Source of the DNA: Pedobacter metabolipauper
Lineage (GTDB): Bacteria > Bacteroidota > Bacteroidia > Sphingobacteriales > Sphingobacteriaceae
DNA: 64,000 nt
Assembly: GCF_004362715.1 (NCBI RefSeq)
Contig: NZ_SNYC01000009.1
Location: forward strand, 146,293 to 210,292
Reading direction: 5' to 3'
Shown one piece after another: positions 51,210-58,745 of this stretch. The notes beneath the pieces are model-generated. The model searched no databases. It was given only the letters and a program-made list of their open reading frames with translations, and was not told the origin of the DNA. Every line of letters starts with the position of its first letter. Position 1 is the first letter of the stretch. The position numbers were made by a program, and so were the translations under genes.

Positions 51210-52289
51210 ATGAATGCACCAACTGTACGAGTTCTGTATATTGATGATGAAGAGAACAATTTACATGCATTTAAGGCTGGCTTTAGGAGACAGTATGAGA
51301 TCTACACCGCGATTTCGGCTGTCGAAGGTTTAAAGATACTTGAGAATGTGGCGATCCATGTGATCATTGCAGATCAAAAAATGCCGCAAACAACAGGAGT
51401 AGAATTTTTCAAAAGCATAACAAATACCTTTCCTGATCCGGTTCGGATCTTATTAACCGGATATACTGATATTGAAGCTTTAGCTGATGCCATTAATCAT
51501 GGTGATATATACAGGTACATTACCAAACCATGGAATGACCTGGAACTGCACAACTCGATCAAGAATGCATATGACGCTTACAAGGCAAAAATAGACCTTC
51601 GAAATAAAGTAATTGAGCTTGAAAAGACCAATGATGAATTAAATCGCTTTATTTATAGCATATCTCATGAACTAAGAGCACCATTGGTTTCTGCAATGGG
51701 GGTTATTAATCTCGTCAAAATGGAAGGGCTTTACGAATCTTGTGGTGAGTACTGGAGTTTAATGGAAACCTGCTCTAACCGGCTGGACTATTATATTCAG
51801 AAGACCCTTCAATACTATAAAAATAACAAAACCATTTCCGAGCATACGAATATTGATTTTTCAACACTGGTACCAGACTTAATTGAACTCTATTCTTATT
51901 CCGATAAGGAAACACATTTTAATGTTGATATTAAACAGGATGTGCCTTTTTATGGAGATTCATTTCGGATTGAAGTGATTTTAGGTAACCTGATCTCAAA
52001 TGCCATTAAATATCAAAAAACTGAAGAAACACATAAGAAAGTAGGAATTAGCATACTCGTTAAAAAGGAGAATGCAGAGCTTACAATTAGTGATAATGGT
52101 ATAGGAATACTGAATGAGCATCTGGAAAAAATATTCACCCAGTTTTTTAAAAGCAAAACAAATCATGGAAGTGGATTGGGTTTATTTATCGTTAAAGAGG
52201 CGCTAAACAAAATCCATGGAAAGATATCTGTTAGTTCAGACCCTTTAGAGGGCACTACCTTTAAAATTAAGATTCCCAATGTTAAGTAA
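51210..52289 (+). CDS. Hybrid receiver and histidine kinase
   Basis: A protein of 359 residues. The N-terminal receiver (about 1-125) has VLYIDDEENNLHAFKAGFRRQ, the phosphoacceptor in VIIADQKMPQTTGVEF and LLTGYTD/ITKPWND. A HisKA-like segment carries the phospho-His in RFIYSISHELRAPLVSAMG. The C-terminal HATPase has NLISNAIKYQKT, ISDNGIGIL and HGSGLGLFIVKEAL. There is no membrane segment, so it is a cytoplasmic relay. Its receiver is a close paralogue of the lone receiver at 45263. It sits 17 nt after the DISM kinase and overlaps the next receiver by 11 nt, which implies a multistep phosphorelay. Confidence 0.9.
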   Translation: MNAPTVRVLYIDDEENNLHAFKAGFRRQYEIYTAISAVEGLKILENVAIHVIIADQKMPQTTGVEFFKSITNTFPDPVRILLTGYTDIEALADAINHGDIYRYITKPWNDLELHNSIKNAYDAYKAKIDLRNKVIELEKTNDELNRFIYSISHELRAPLVSAMGVINLVKMEGLYESCGEYWSLMETCSNRLDYYIQKTLQYYKNNKTISEHTNIDFSTLVPDLIELYSYSDKETHFNVDIKQDVPFYGDSFRIEVILGNLISNAIKYQKTEETHKKVGISILVKKENAELTISDNGIGILNEHLEKIFTQFFKSKTNHGSGLGLFIVKEALNKIHGKISVSSDPLEGTTFKIKIPNVK

Positions 52290-52689
52290 ACCGAGAAAAG
52301 TAATGTTGATTGATGATAACGAAGTTGATTTAAAGATCAACTCTAAAATCATTACTATATCTAAATTATTTGATGAGATTATAGTCTGCAAATCTGGTGA
52401 GGATGGATTATCTTATTTAAGCGAGCATACGGACGATCCCAATAATTTACCGGATTTCATTTTACTGGATATCCAAATGCCAGAAATGGATGGCTTTGAG
52501 TTTTTAGAGATCTATAAGAATTTTCCGGATCCTGTAAAAGAAAAATGTATCATTGCCATTCTTTCATCTACACTTGACTTCGGCGATATTAAAAAAGCAG
52601 AAGCCAATCCGCTTGTGATTAAGCTGCTTAGAAAACCGCTATTTCCAAAGGAACTTGAAGAGCTGCTAAGAAAATATTTCATTCTATAA
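52279..52689 (+). CDS. Single-domain response regulator (CheY/Rcp1-like)
   Basis: A protein of 136 residues made of a receiver only: KVMLIDDNEVDLKIN, phosphoacceptor in FILLDIQMPEMDGFEFLE, IAILSSTLDFGD and KLLRKPLFPKEL. There is no output domain. It starts inside the end of the hybrid kinase gene, which argues that it is the phosphoacceptor of that kinase. The output step is probably a protein-protein contact. Rcp1-like receivers usually pair with hybrid kinases of this type. Confidence 0.9.
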   Translation: MLSKPRKVMLIDDNEVDLKINSKIITISKLFDEIIVCKSGEDGLSYLSEHTDDPNNLPDFILLDIQMPEMDGFEFLEIYKNFPDPVKEKCIIAILSSTLDFGDIKKAEANPLVIKLLRKPLFPKELEELLRKYFIL

Positions 52690-52709
52690 CTTATCGTCCT
52701 ATATTTCAA

Positions 52710-53144
52710 ATGAAGATCTATCAGAAAGTTTTGACTTTGAAAGAGAGAAAAAGAGGCTTTCATTTGATCACGGATGAAGTTATTGCTGCATTTCCTGAGA
52801 TCTCAGTATTGAAGACGGGAATTTGCCAGGTTTTTATGCTGCACACCTCTGCGTCACTTACGATTAACGAAAATGCTGATTTTACCGTAAGAAAAGACTT
52901 CGAAATGTATTTCAACAAAGCAGTTCCTGAAAATGATCCTGCATACCAGCATGATTATGAAGGCTCTGATGATATGCCTGCACACCTAAAAGCTTCAATT
53001 ATGGGTACATCGGTTATGATCCCTATTCGTAATGGGAAATTGGCACTGGGCACATGGCAGGGTATTTATTTCTGTGAGCACAGGAATTATGGAGGGAACC
53101 GGAATCTGATGATTACTGCCTGGGGAGAGGCACACCAAAGTTAG
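52710..53144 (+). CDS. YjbQ/UPF0047 family protein
   Basis: A protein of 144 residues of the UPF0047 group. It has the signature VFMLHTSASLTINENAD and the C-terminal GTWQGIYFCEHRNYGGNR, where conserved His and Glu residues cluster. Some members show thiamine-phosphate synthase-like activity in vitro; the physiological role is unsettled. It lies 20 nt after the receiver gene and is probably the last gene of the operon. It overlaps the end of the convergent glycosidase gene by 32 nt. Confidence 0.88.
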   Translation: MKIYQKVLTLKERKRGFHLITDEVIAAFPEISVLKTGICQVFMLHTSASLTINENADFTVRKDFEMYFNKAVPENDPAYQHDYEGSDDMPAHLKASIMGTSVMIPIRNGKLALGTWQGIYFCEHRNYGGNRNLMITAWGEAHQS

Positions 53145-54144
53145 GGCTTCCATCTTTGTTCCAGCTAAAACGCTGTGCTCTTGGCGATCTGTGACCACCA
53201 CAACCCTGACCAGGGGCATCATTGGCATGATACAAGATCCAGTCTTCCTTGCCATCAGGTGATTTAAAGAACGAGTTGTGTCCAGGCGCATATACCCCAT
53301 TATCTATAGATTTCTTAAATACCGGCTCTTTTGATTTGATCCATGAGACAGAATCCAGCAGATTGTTTGTTCCTTTAAAGGTAAGTAGTCCAAGTGCATA
53401 TGAATCCGTCCAGCATCCGCTTGCAGAGTAAACGATAAACAATTTGTTTTTATGTTCCAGAATTTGCGGCCCTTCGTTCACGCTTACCTTTGGCGCAGTA
53501 AAGGATCCGTCTTTTTCCCAGTCAAAAACAGGTGAAGAGATCCTGTAACGTTCACTGGAGATTGTCCATGGATTTTTCATCTTTGCAATGTAAATGCTTT
53601 GTGTTCCGTTAATGGGTCCCTCCCAGCCGGACCAGAGCATATACAACTGATCTTTATATTCAAACACGGTTCCATCAATAGCCCACCTGTCTGATGTATC
53701 CGAAACCTTCCCTTTAAATTGCCATTCTCCCTGCATTGGATCAGCAGATGCATTTTCAATCACATACATCCTGTGGTTGTTGTTATTTCCATTATCAGCG
53801 GCAAAATACATATACCACTTACCACCTATAAAATGTATTTCGGGGGCCCAGATTTCCTTTGAGTATGATGTTCCGGCCGGTGGTGTCCAAACGATTTTTC
53901 GTTCTGCGTGTTTAAGATCAGACAGATCTTTGGTTTTCCAGATTTCGAGCCTATTGCCCAAGGTATGTGTGTAATAATAAAATCCATCCTTATATGTGCT
54001 CCATGGATCGGCACCAGAAGGAAGAATTGGATTCTGAAAACCTTTAGATTCTGTTTTCCGTATAACTGGGATCATGGATTGTCCGGAACAACTACATACG
54101 TACAATACGACTAAAAACAGGAAGACTCTGGAAAGGTTTTGCAT
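53113..54144 (-). CDS. Glycoside hydrolase family 43-type lipoprotein
   Basis: A protein of 343 residues from the ATG at 54144, which gives a short lipoprotein-type signal (VFLFLVVLYVCSCSG). The five-bladed propeller carries the GH43 catalytic set: the general-base Asp in PSGADPWSTYKDGFYYY, the pKa-modulating Asp in RWAIDGTVFEYKDQLY, and the acid Glu in VSVNEGPQILEHK. WAPEIHFIGGKWYMYF is another family block. GH43 enzymes attack arabinan, xylan or related side chains; the exact substrate is not readable. The gene is isolated, not in a polysaccharide utilisation locus. A longer reading upstream runs through palindromic non-coding DNA and is rejected. Confidence 0.88.
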   Translation of the reverse strand: MQNLSRVFLFLVVLYVCSCSGQSMIPVIRKTESKGFQNPILPSGADPWSTYKDGFYYYTHTLGNRLEIWKTKDLSDLKHAERKIVWTPPAGTSYSKEIWAPEIHFIGGKWYMYFAADNGNNNNHRMYVIENASADPMQGEWQFKGKVSDTSDRWAIDGTVFEYKDQLYMLWSGWEGPINGTQSIYIAKMKNPWTISSERYRISSPVFDWEKDGSFTAPKVSVNEGPQILEHKNKLFIVYSASGCWTDSYALGLLTFKGTNNLLDSVSWIKSKEPVFKKSIDNGVYAPGHNSFFKSPDGKEDWILYHANDAPGQGCGGHRSPRAQRFSWNKDGSPNFGVPLPRQ

Positions 54145-54198
54145 ATTTAAAGATACAGCCATAATACAAAAAAGCCTAATCTTTTTATGCTTTAAAGA

Positions 54199-54263
54199 AG
54201 CCGGCTCAAAACCGGCTATAACAAGTAAAGGACAAGAGCGCAACCTCCTGTCCTTACTTGGTT
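54199..54263. repeat. Two adjacent inverted repeats
   Basis: AGCCGG / CCGGCT (54199-54217, seven-base loop) is followed by a longer imperfect stem AACAAGTAAAGGACA (54220-54234) / TGTCCTTACTTGGTT (54249-54263) with one slipped base. Neither is followed by a T-run, so they do not look like plain terminators. They could be a mobile palindromic repeat or a folded RNA. Confidence 0.6.
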
Positions 54264-54286
54264 AATTCTAAAAACTAACTTGAGGC

Positions 54287-54314
54287 GCAACAATATTTTA
54301 AGGGCAACAATATT
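54287..54314 (+). promoter_or_regulatory. Direct repeat upstream of the dehydratase gene
   Basis: GCAACAATATT occurs at 54287-54297 and again at 54304-54314, 17 bp apart, about 240-265 bp before the lanB-like start. Paired direct repeats are a usual layout for LytTR-type binding sites, although the spacing here is shorter than typical. The rest of 54315-54551 is A+T-rich with no clear gene or consensus promoter. Confidence 0.35.
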
Positions 54315-54551
54315 AATGATTCATACTTGGTAATCCTTTTCAGTTCTTTTCCATCATTCACTTGTTAAATTTAAATACAAATTAAATAAACATAAAATCA
54401 CTAGGACGTAAAGGTTGTTTTTCTATTTAAAAGCATATATTTTCTACACCAAAACATTTCAACTTTTATCGTAAATCCGTCTTTTCATTAGAAAAACTAA
54501 AGATTCCCGACTAAATTTTGAACGGTCAGTTAGCAACAAATTGTAAAATAT

Positions 54552-57404
54552 ATGAAACTAAAAAATCTAGATATCGCATTGTGCCGTACTCCTGCATATG
54601 GTATAGAAAGTACGCTCGAAGAAGAATGGGAATCCCTGAAAGAAAAGATTAAAGAATCTTCGATACCCTTTTATGAACTAATTGCTTCAAAGTGTGCAGC
54701 GGATTTAGTGCATTTGGACGACAAAGTCCAGTTCACCATCTGGAAGTATTTTAACCGGTCAAAATACCGTTCTACACCCTTTGGCAGTTTTGCTGCATTT
54801 ACCGTTCTTCCCGTTAGCCAGGGCGACCATAAGGTTCCTTTACAGATCTCAAATGCGATGATCTCTCATGAATTTGCCGATTGGAGCAACAAAGAACATT
54901 ATATTGCTGATGTCAAAAAAACCATCCGGTCCTCTATCTTTTTTTTCGCCAACTCTTCCCTTTATAAAGTTGGAAATGAGATCCGGTATATCCGTATTAA
55001 AGATAAAACGTTTGAACTCGCCACATTAAACTGCTTTCCTGAACTTGACGCCCTATTAAAGCTGTGTTCAAAGCCAGTGATGATCGATGATATTTACGAA
55101 CAGATGCTGAGTAAATTTAATCTAAGCAAAAAAGAAAGCTATAAATTTATCGGTCAGCTGATCAAAGTTCAATTGCTGATCACAGACCGGTTCCCTAATA
55201 TCACTGGTAATGACTATTTTAACCGGCTAAATTATCCGTTGGTCAGTTCTTCCTCCAATTACATCCTTTCAGAACGAAAGCATTTGGCTGGCAGTATTGA
55301 GCAGCAGAAAATCAGGATAATCCCTGAAGTTATATCCTTTCTTTCCAACCATCTGCCGGTGAGCACGAATAGTGATCTTACCAATTTTGGTAAAGCATTT
55401 TTAAATAAATTTGAGGGTAAGGAAATCCCCTTGTCTATTGCTATGGATCCTGAAGTTGGTGTAGGCTACGGTAATCTGGAACAAGGTTATTATTCGGATC
55501 TGCTCATTGAAACCATCAATGCGACCAAATCAATTCCTGTTGACAGCACCAGTATCAGTTATACAGAGCTTCACCGTTTTGTTTTAGACAAGCTTATCCA
55601 AGGAAAGAATTTCCAGTTGGATGAATTTAAAGGTGCCCCCACTTCCAGTCCGGTTAAATTACCGAACACATTCAGTGTGATGTTCAGTTTATACCAGGAC
55701 AAACCTGTAATCACCAATATTGGAGGCTGTACAGCTAACTCATTGCTTGGACGTTTTACGATGAGCAGCACCGAGCTGGAAGATCACTGTAAGGAAATAG
55801 CTGCACTAGAAGAACAAGCAAATCCAGACGTTATGTTTTTTGACATTGCTTATCAGGCAGAAAAGCACATTGACAATGTAAACCGGAGAAAGTCTTTATA
55901 TAAAAAGGAACTGGCAATTTTAACCTGGTCGTGTATGGAAGAACCTCTAAGCCTCAATGATATTATGGTTTCCGTTCAGGGACAGCAGATTATTCTGCGT
56001 TCAAAAAAGTACGGGAAAAGAATGGTACCCCGCCTGCCCTCTGCTTACAACTATACACGATCAGATCTTTCTGTTTACCGGTTTCTTTGCGACCTACAAC
56101 ATCAGGATATCCGTTCTGATCTGAATTTTGACCTGAAGCATTATTTTCCGGATCTTCAGCACTACCCCAGGGTTTGTTACAAAGAGCTGATCCTTTGCCC
56201 GTCTATGTGGCTGGTACCAAAGAAGATCTATGAAGATCAAAAGGGAGTAACCATTACTGAACGAATCGATCAATTGTCTACCTGGTTAAATATGCAAAAG
56301 ATTGATTTCTTATTTAAGGCCGGAAATACCGATCAGACCCTGTGCTTTGATCCCAATAAGTTAACGGATCTAAAATTCTTTCTTACCTATTGCAGCCAGC
56401 AGGATGGGCAACCGATCTATATTTCTGAAGCACTTATTAATAAACACGATTGTATAAAAGACGAGGGCAATAATAATTATGTGCCTCAATATATTGTTAA
56501 TTATAGTCATCATGATATGATCTATGAAGCACTTAATCCAGTATATTCCAGTTTACAAAGTTCTAAAAAACTGCCTGATATCCTTTTACCAGGAGAGGAA
56601 TGGCTATACTTTGAAATTCATGTTCATCCCTCTAAAAGCAATAGCTTATTGACAAACCAGATTGCTGAATTTTTAAGGGAGAGCCGCAAGAGTATTAAAA
56701 AATGGTTCTTTATCAGATATTATGACGATAACGGAAATCCGCTGATCCGGCTGCGTTTACACTTAAAAGATCCCATCTATGGATTCCAGATCATCATTAA
56801 GCTCAAACCCCTGATCAGACCTGAGATCTATAATGGTACGGTTGGCGATTTCAAGATTCGCACTTATTACCGTGAGATGGCACGCTATGAGGCCAGTCAC
56901 ATTCAACAGGTAGAATATTTTTTCTGGAAAGACAGTAAATATGCAAGCCTGTTAATTTCAAATACCACGAATACCGAAGAGTTGTATACGGCTACTTTAT
57001 ACATGATCCAGCTTTTTTTAGATGCTGCATTTGACAGTTTAAATGAACAGATTGCATTCAGCAAAAATATGGCAGAAAATTTCGCAGTAGAATTCCACAT
57101 GAACCCGAAGAGTTTCAAGACCATCAACCAGGCTTTTAATGAGTTTAAGAAAACCAGCGATCAAAAGATCCATTCGCAGATCTATACTGCAGCTGGTAAA
57201 CTGGTACGGTCATTTTCCAAGCTGATTAAAACTTACGATACGGCTAAACGGCCTCAGATCATTTCTGATCTGATACATATGCATATTAACCGGATCTTTG
57301 CACTGGAGCAGCGTGTTCACGAAGCGATCATCTATCACTACCTGGTTAAAGTACTGCTCTCCCGTCGCGGTAATTTAACGAATCAAGAGGTACCTGTATC
57401 TTAA
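54552..57404 (+). CDS. lanB: Class I lanthipeptide-type dehydratase (LanB), full length
   Basis: A protein of 950 residues, the usual size of full LanB enzymes. The N-terminal glutamylation domain (about 1-660) has the conserved ALCRTPAYGIES and RSTPFGSFAAFTVLP motifs. The C-terminal elimination domain (about 680-950) has WLYFEIHVHPSKSNSL, KKWFFIRYYDDNGNPLIRLRLH, YYREMARYEASH and LIHMHINRIFALEQR, where Arg and His residues correspond to those needed for glutamate elimination. It should dehydrate Thr/Ser in a precursor using glutamyl-tRNA. No LanC cyclase, protease or transporter gene is nearby. Its 3' end overlaps the convergent kinase by 59 nt. Confidence 0.92.
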   Translation: MKLKNLDIALCRTPAYGIESTLEEEWESLKEKIKESSIPFYELIASKCAADLVHLDDKVQFTIWKYFNRSKYRSTPFGSFAAFTVLPVSQGDHKVPLQISNAMISHEFADWSNKEHYIADVKKTIRSSIFFFANSSLYKVGNEIRYIRIKDKTFELATLNCFPELDALLKLCSKPVMIDDIYEQMLSKFNLSKKESYKFIGQLIKVQLLITDRFPNITGNDYFNRLNYPLVSSSSNYILSERKHLAGSIEQQKIRIIPEVISFLSNHLPVSTNSDLTNFGKAFLNKFEGKEIPLSIAMDPEVGVGYGNLEQGYYSDLLIETINATKSIPVDSTSISYTELHRFVLDKLIQGKNFQLDEFKGAPTSSPVKLPNTFSVMFSLYQDKPVITNIGGCTANSLLGRFTMSSTELEDHCKEIAALEEQANPDVMFFDIAYQAEKHIDNVNRRKSLYKKELAILTWSCMEEPLSLNDIMVSVQGQQIILRSKKYGKRMVPRLPSAYNYTRSDLSVYRFLCDLQHQDIRSDLNFDLKHYFPDLQHYPRVCYKELILCPSMWLVPKKIYEDQKGVTITERIDQLSTWLNMQKIDFLFKAGNTDQTLCFDPNKLTDLKFFLTYCSQQDGQPIYISEALINKHDCIKDEGNNNYVPQYIVNYSHHDMIYEALNPVYSSLQSSKKLPDILLPGEEWLYFEIHVHPSKSNSLLTNQIAEFLRESRKSIKKWFFIRYYDDNGNPLIRLRLHLKDPIYGFQIIIKLKPLIRPEIYNGTVGDFKIRTYYREMARYEASHIQQVEYFFWKDSKYASLLISNTTNTEELYTATLYMIQLFLDAAFDSLNEQIAFSKNMAENFAVEFHMNPKSFKTINQAFNEFKKTSDQKIHSQIYTAAGKLVRSFSKLIKTYDTAKRPQIISDLIHMHINRIFALEQRVHEAIIYHYLVKVLLSRRGNLTNQEVPVS

Positions 57405-58458
57405 GTTTAAAATGGTTTTGATCATCTGTATGATAAACAAATTTAACGTCGTTACCATAAGCATAGATCAGTCTTTTCTCAATATTAAGCAATCCGGTAT
57501 GGTTGCTCCTGTTGTTTGAAATTCTTCTGGCAAGGTTATCGGTTTCAAGAATTAAAAACGTATTGTCTTTAATGACCGTCACTCTTGCCATATGCTCCGG
57601 ATTACCCAGGTCACCATGTTTAAAAATGTTTTCCATCAGGGTGAGCAATACCAGTGGAATGATTTTCAAATGCTTTACATCTTCAGAGAAATCAATTGTT
57701 AGGTACAGTTCCCGGCCTTTTCTAAGACGCGTTAAATGGAGCAGGCTCTCAACCTGCTCCATTTCTTGTTCCAGCTTAATGTACTCTCCCATCTCATCAG
57801 AATCTATTGCAAAACGCATCATATCTGAAAGGCTTATAATTGCTTCTGCAGCTATGGGAGAATGGCTGCTTACATTGTGATAAATAAAATCGAGCGTATT
57901 GAACAAAAAATGCGGGTTAATCTGCGCTTTTAAGAATGCATTTTGTGCTTTCGAAAGTTCTTGCTCCATATTGCGCTGATCGATGATATTCTGTAATCTT
58001 TCGAGTTCCAGCATTTCCATTCTCTTCCTTTGCGTAAGATACCTGCGCAGGAGGAAATAACCCGTAGAAAATCCCATGAAGTAGATGCCCCGGTATAAAT
58101 TCCTCAATACAAATTGGTAGTCAAATTTAATTTCTCCATGTTCCTGGATTACGCCCACTAAGTTCAGGAACCGGTCTGCCACCAGATGTGCAAACGCATA
58201 AATTACGATTTGAATGAAACTAACAACAGGGAGCAGGATAAATGAACTCGTCTTATTCTTGAATACCCAGGGCAGTGCCACATTTGAATGTCCATAGAAG
58301 AACAAAATGATCACGAAGTAATGTGCGGCGTATGTTAGAGGTGATCCAAAAGAATTAAGAGAATAGCCAAGGACTATGGTTTCATAGACAATAAATAACA
58401 GCCATACGATGATATGAATCTTATTCTTTTGCAACCAATTCTCCTGTTTTCTTTTCAT
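57346..58458 (-). CDS. YesM/LytS-type sensor histidine kinase of the RiPP locus
   Basis: A protein of 370 residues with about four N-terminal membrane helices (IHIIVWLLFIVYETIVLGYS to YFMGFSTGYFLLRRYL), a coiled-coil linker and a His_kinase domain. The phosphoacceptor motif is AQINPHFLFNTLDFIY and the ATP lobe has LVLLTLMENIFKHGD and HTGLLNIEKRL. It is the probable partner of the LytTR regulator at 58722. The two genes point the same way but are separated by the peptide gene on the opposite strand. The last 20 codons are antisense to the end of lanB. Confidence 0.9.
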   Translation of the reverse strand: MKRKQENWLQKNKIHIIVWLLFIVYETIVLGYSLNSFGSPLTYAAHYFVIILFFYGHSNVALPWVFKNKTSSFILLPVVSFIQIVIYAFAHLVADRFLNLVGVIQEHGEIKFDYQFVLRNLYRGIYFMGFSTGYFLLRRYLTQRKRMEMLELERLQNIIDQRNMEQELSKAQNAFLKAQINPHFLFNTLDFIYHNVSSHSPIAAEAIISLSDMMRFAIDSDEMGEYIKLEQEMEQVESLLHLTRLRKGRELYLTIDFSEDVKHLKIIPLVLLTLMENIFKHGDLGNPEHMARVTVIKDNTFLILETDNLARRISNNRSNHTGLLNIEKRLIYAYGNDVKFVYHTDDQNHFKLKIQVPLDSLNYRDGRAVL

Positions 58459-58550
58459 GTATTTAATCCTTTATAAATAGAATTTCTGCCTTTCTGTATA
58501 ACCATTTTTTAACTGCTTAAAACACCCGCTAAGTTTCATAAAAAAAAGCC

Positions 58551-58700
58551 ATGAAACAGAGAAATTTTAAGCTAAATGAAACTACACTTTTTGTGTACAA
58601 ATCAGTTAAGGTATCTAACGGAAAATCGATTTCAGATCCTACAACAACTATGGTTACAACTACTGCAAAGACCACCGGTTTTAATAGTTACAAAAAATGA
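58551..58700 (+). CDS. lanA: Thr-rich RiPP precursor peptide without cysteine
   Basis: A 49-codon gene between the kinase and regulator genes, on the opposite strand. The leader-like first half begins MKQRNFKLNETTLFVYKSV, with KLNETTL as a candidate recognition motif. The second half has DPTTTMVTTTAKTTGF and a short NSYKK tail. Residues 29-49 contain eight Thr and one Ser but no Cys, Lys-rich at the end. Position within 1.2 kb of a full LanB and the residue composition make it the obvious LanB substrate. Without Cys it cannot form lanthionine rings, so dehydrobutyrine residues may be the final modification. TAAGTTTC (58530-58537), one mismatch from the -7 consensus, lies just upstream. Confidence 0.72.
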   Translation: MKQRNFKLNETTLFVYKSVKVSNGKSISDPTTTMVTTTAKTTGFNSYKK

Positions 58701-58706
58701 GTTACC

Positions 58707-58745
58707 ATAAAGGCGGGTATTTTATTTCTTTTTACCCGCCTTTAT
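58707..58745. terminator. Shared hairpin between the peptide gene and the regulator gene
   Basis: ATAAAGGCGGGTA (58707-58719) pairs perfectly with TACCCGCCTTTAT (58733-58745) around a 13-base loop. The right arm is part of the last codons of the leftward regulator gene and the loop contains its stop. The T-run is weak in both directions. It ends the peptide transcript and probably also limits regulator-to-kinase read-through. Confidence 0.7.

Noticed and set aside
54145..54243. A longer N-terminus for the GH43 protein
   Set aside because: The extra 33 codons read through palindromic non-coding DNA and would place a non-signal sequence before the clear lipoprotein signal.
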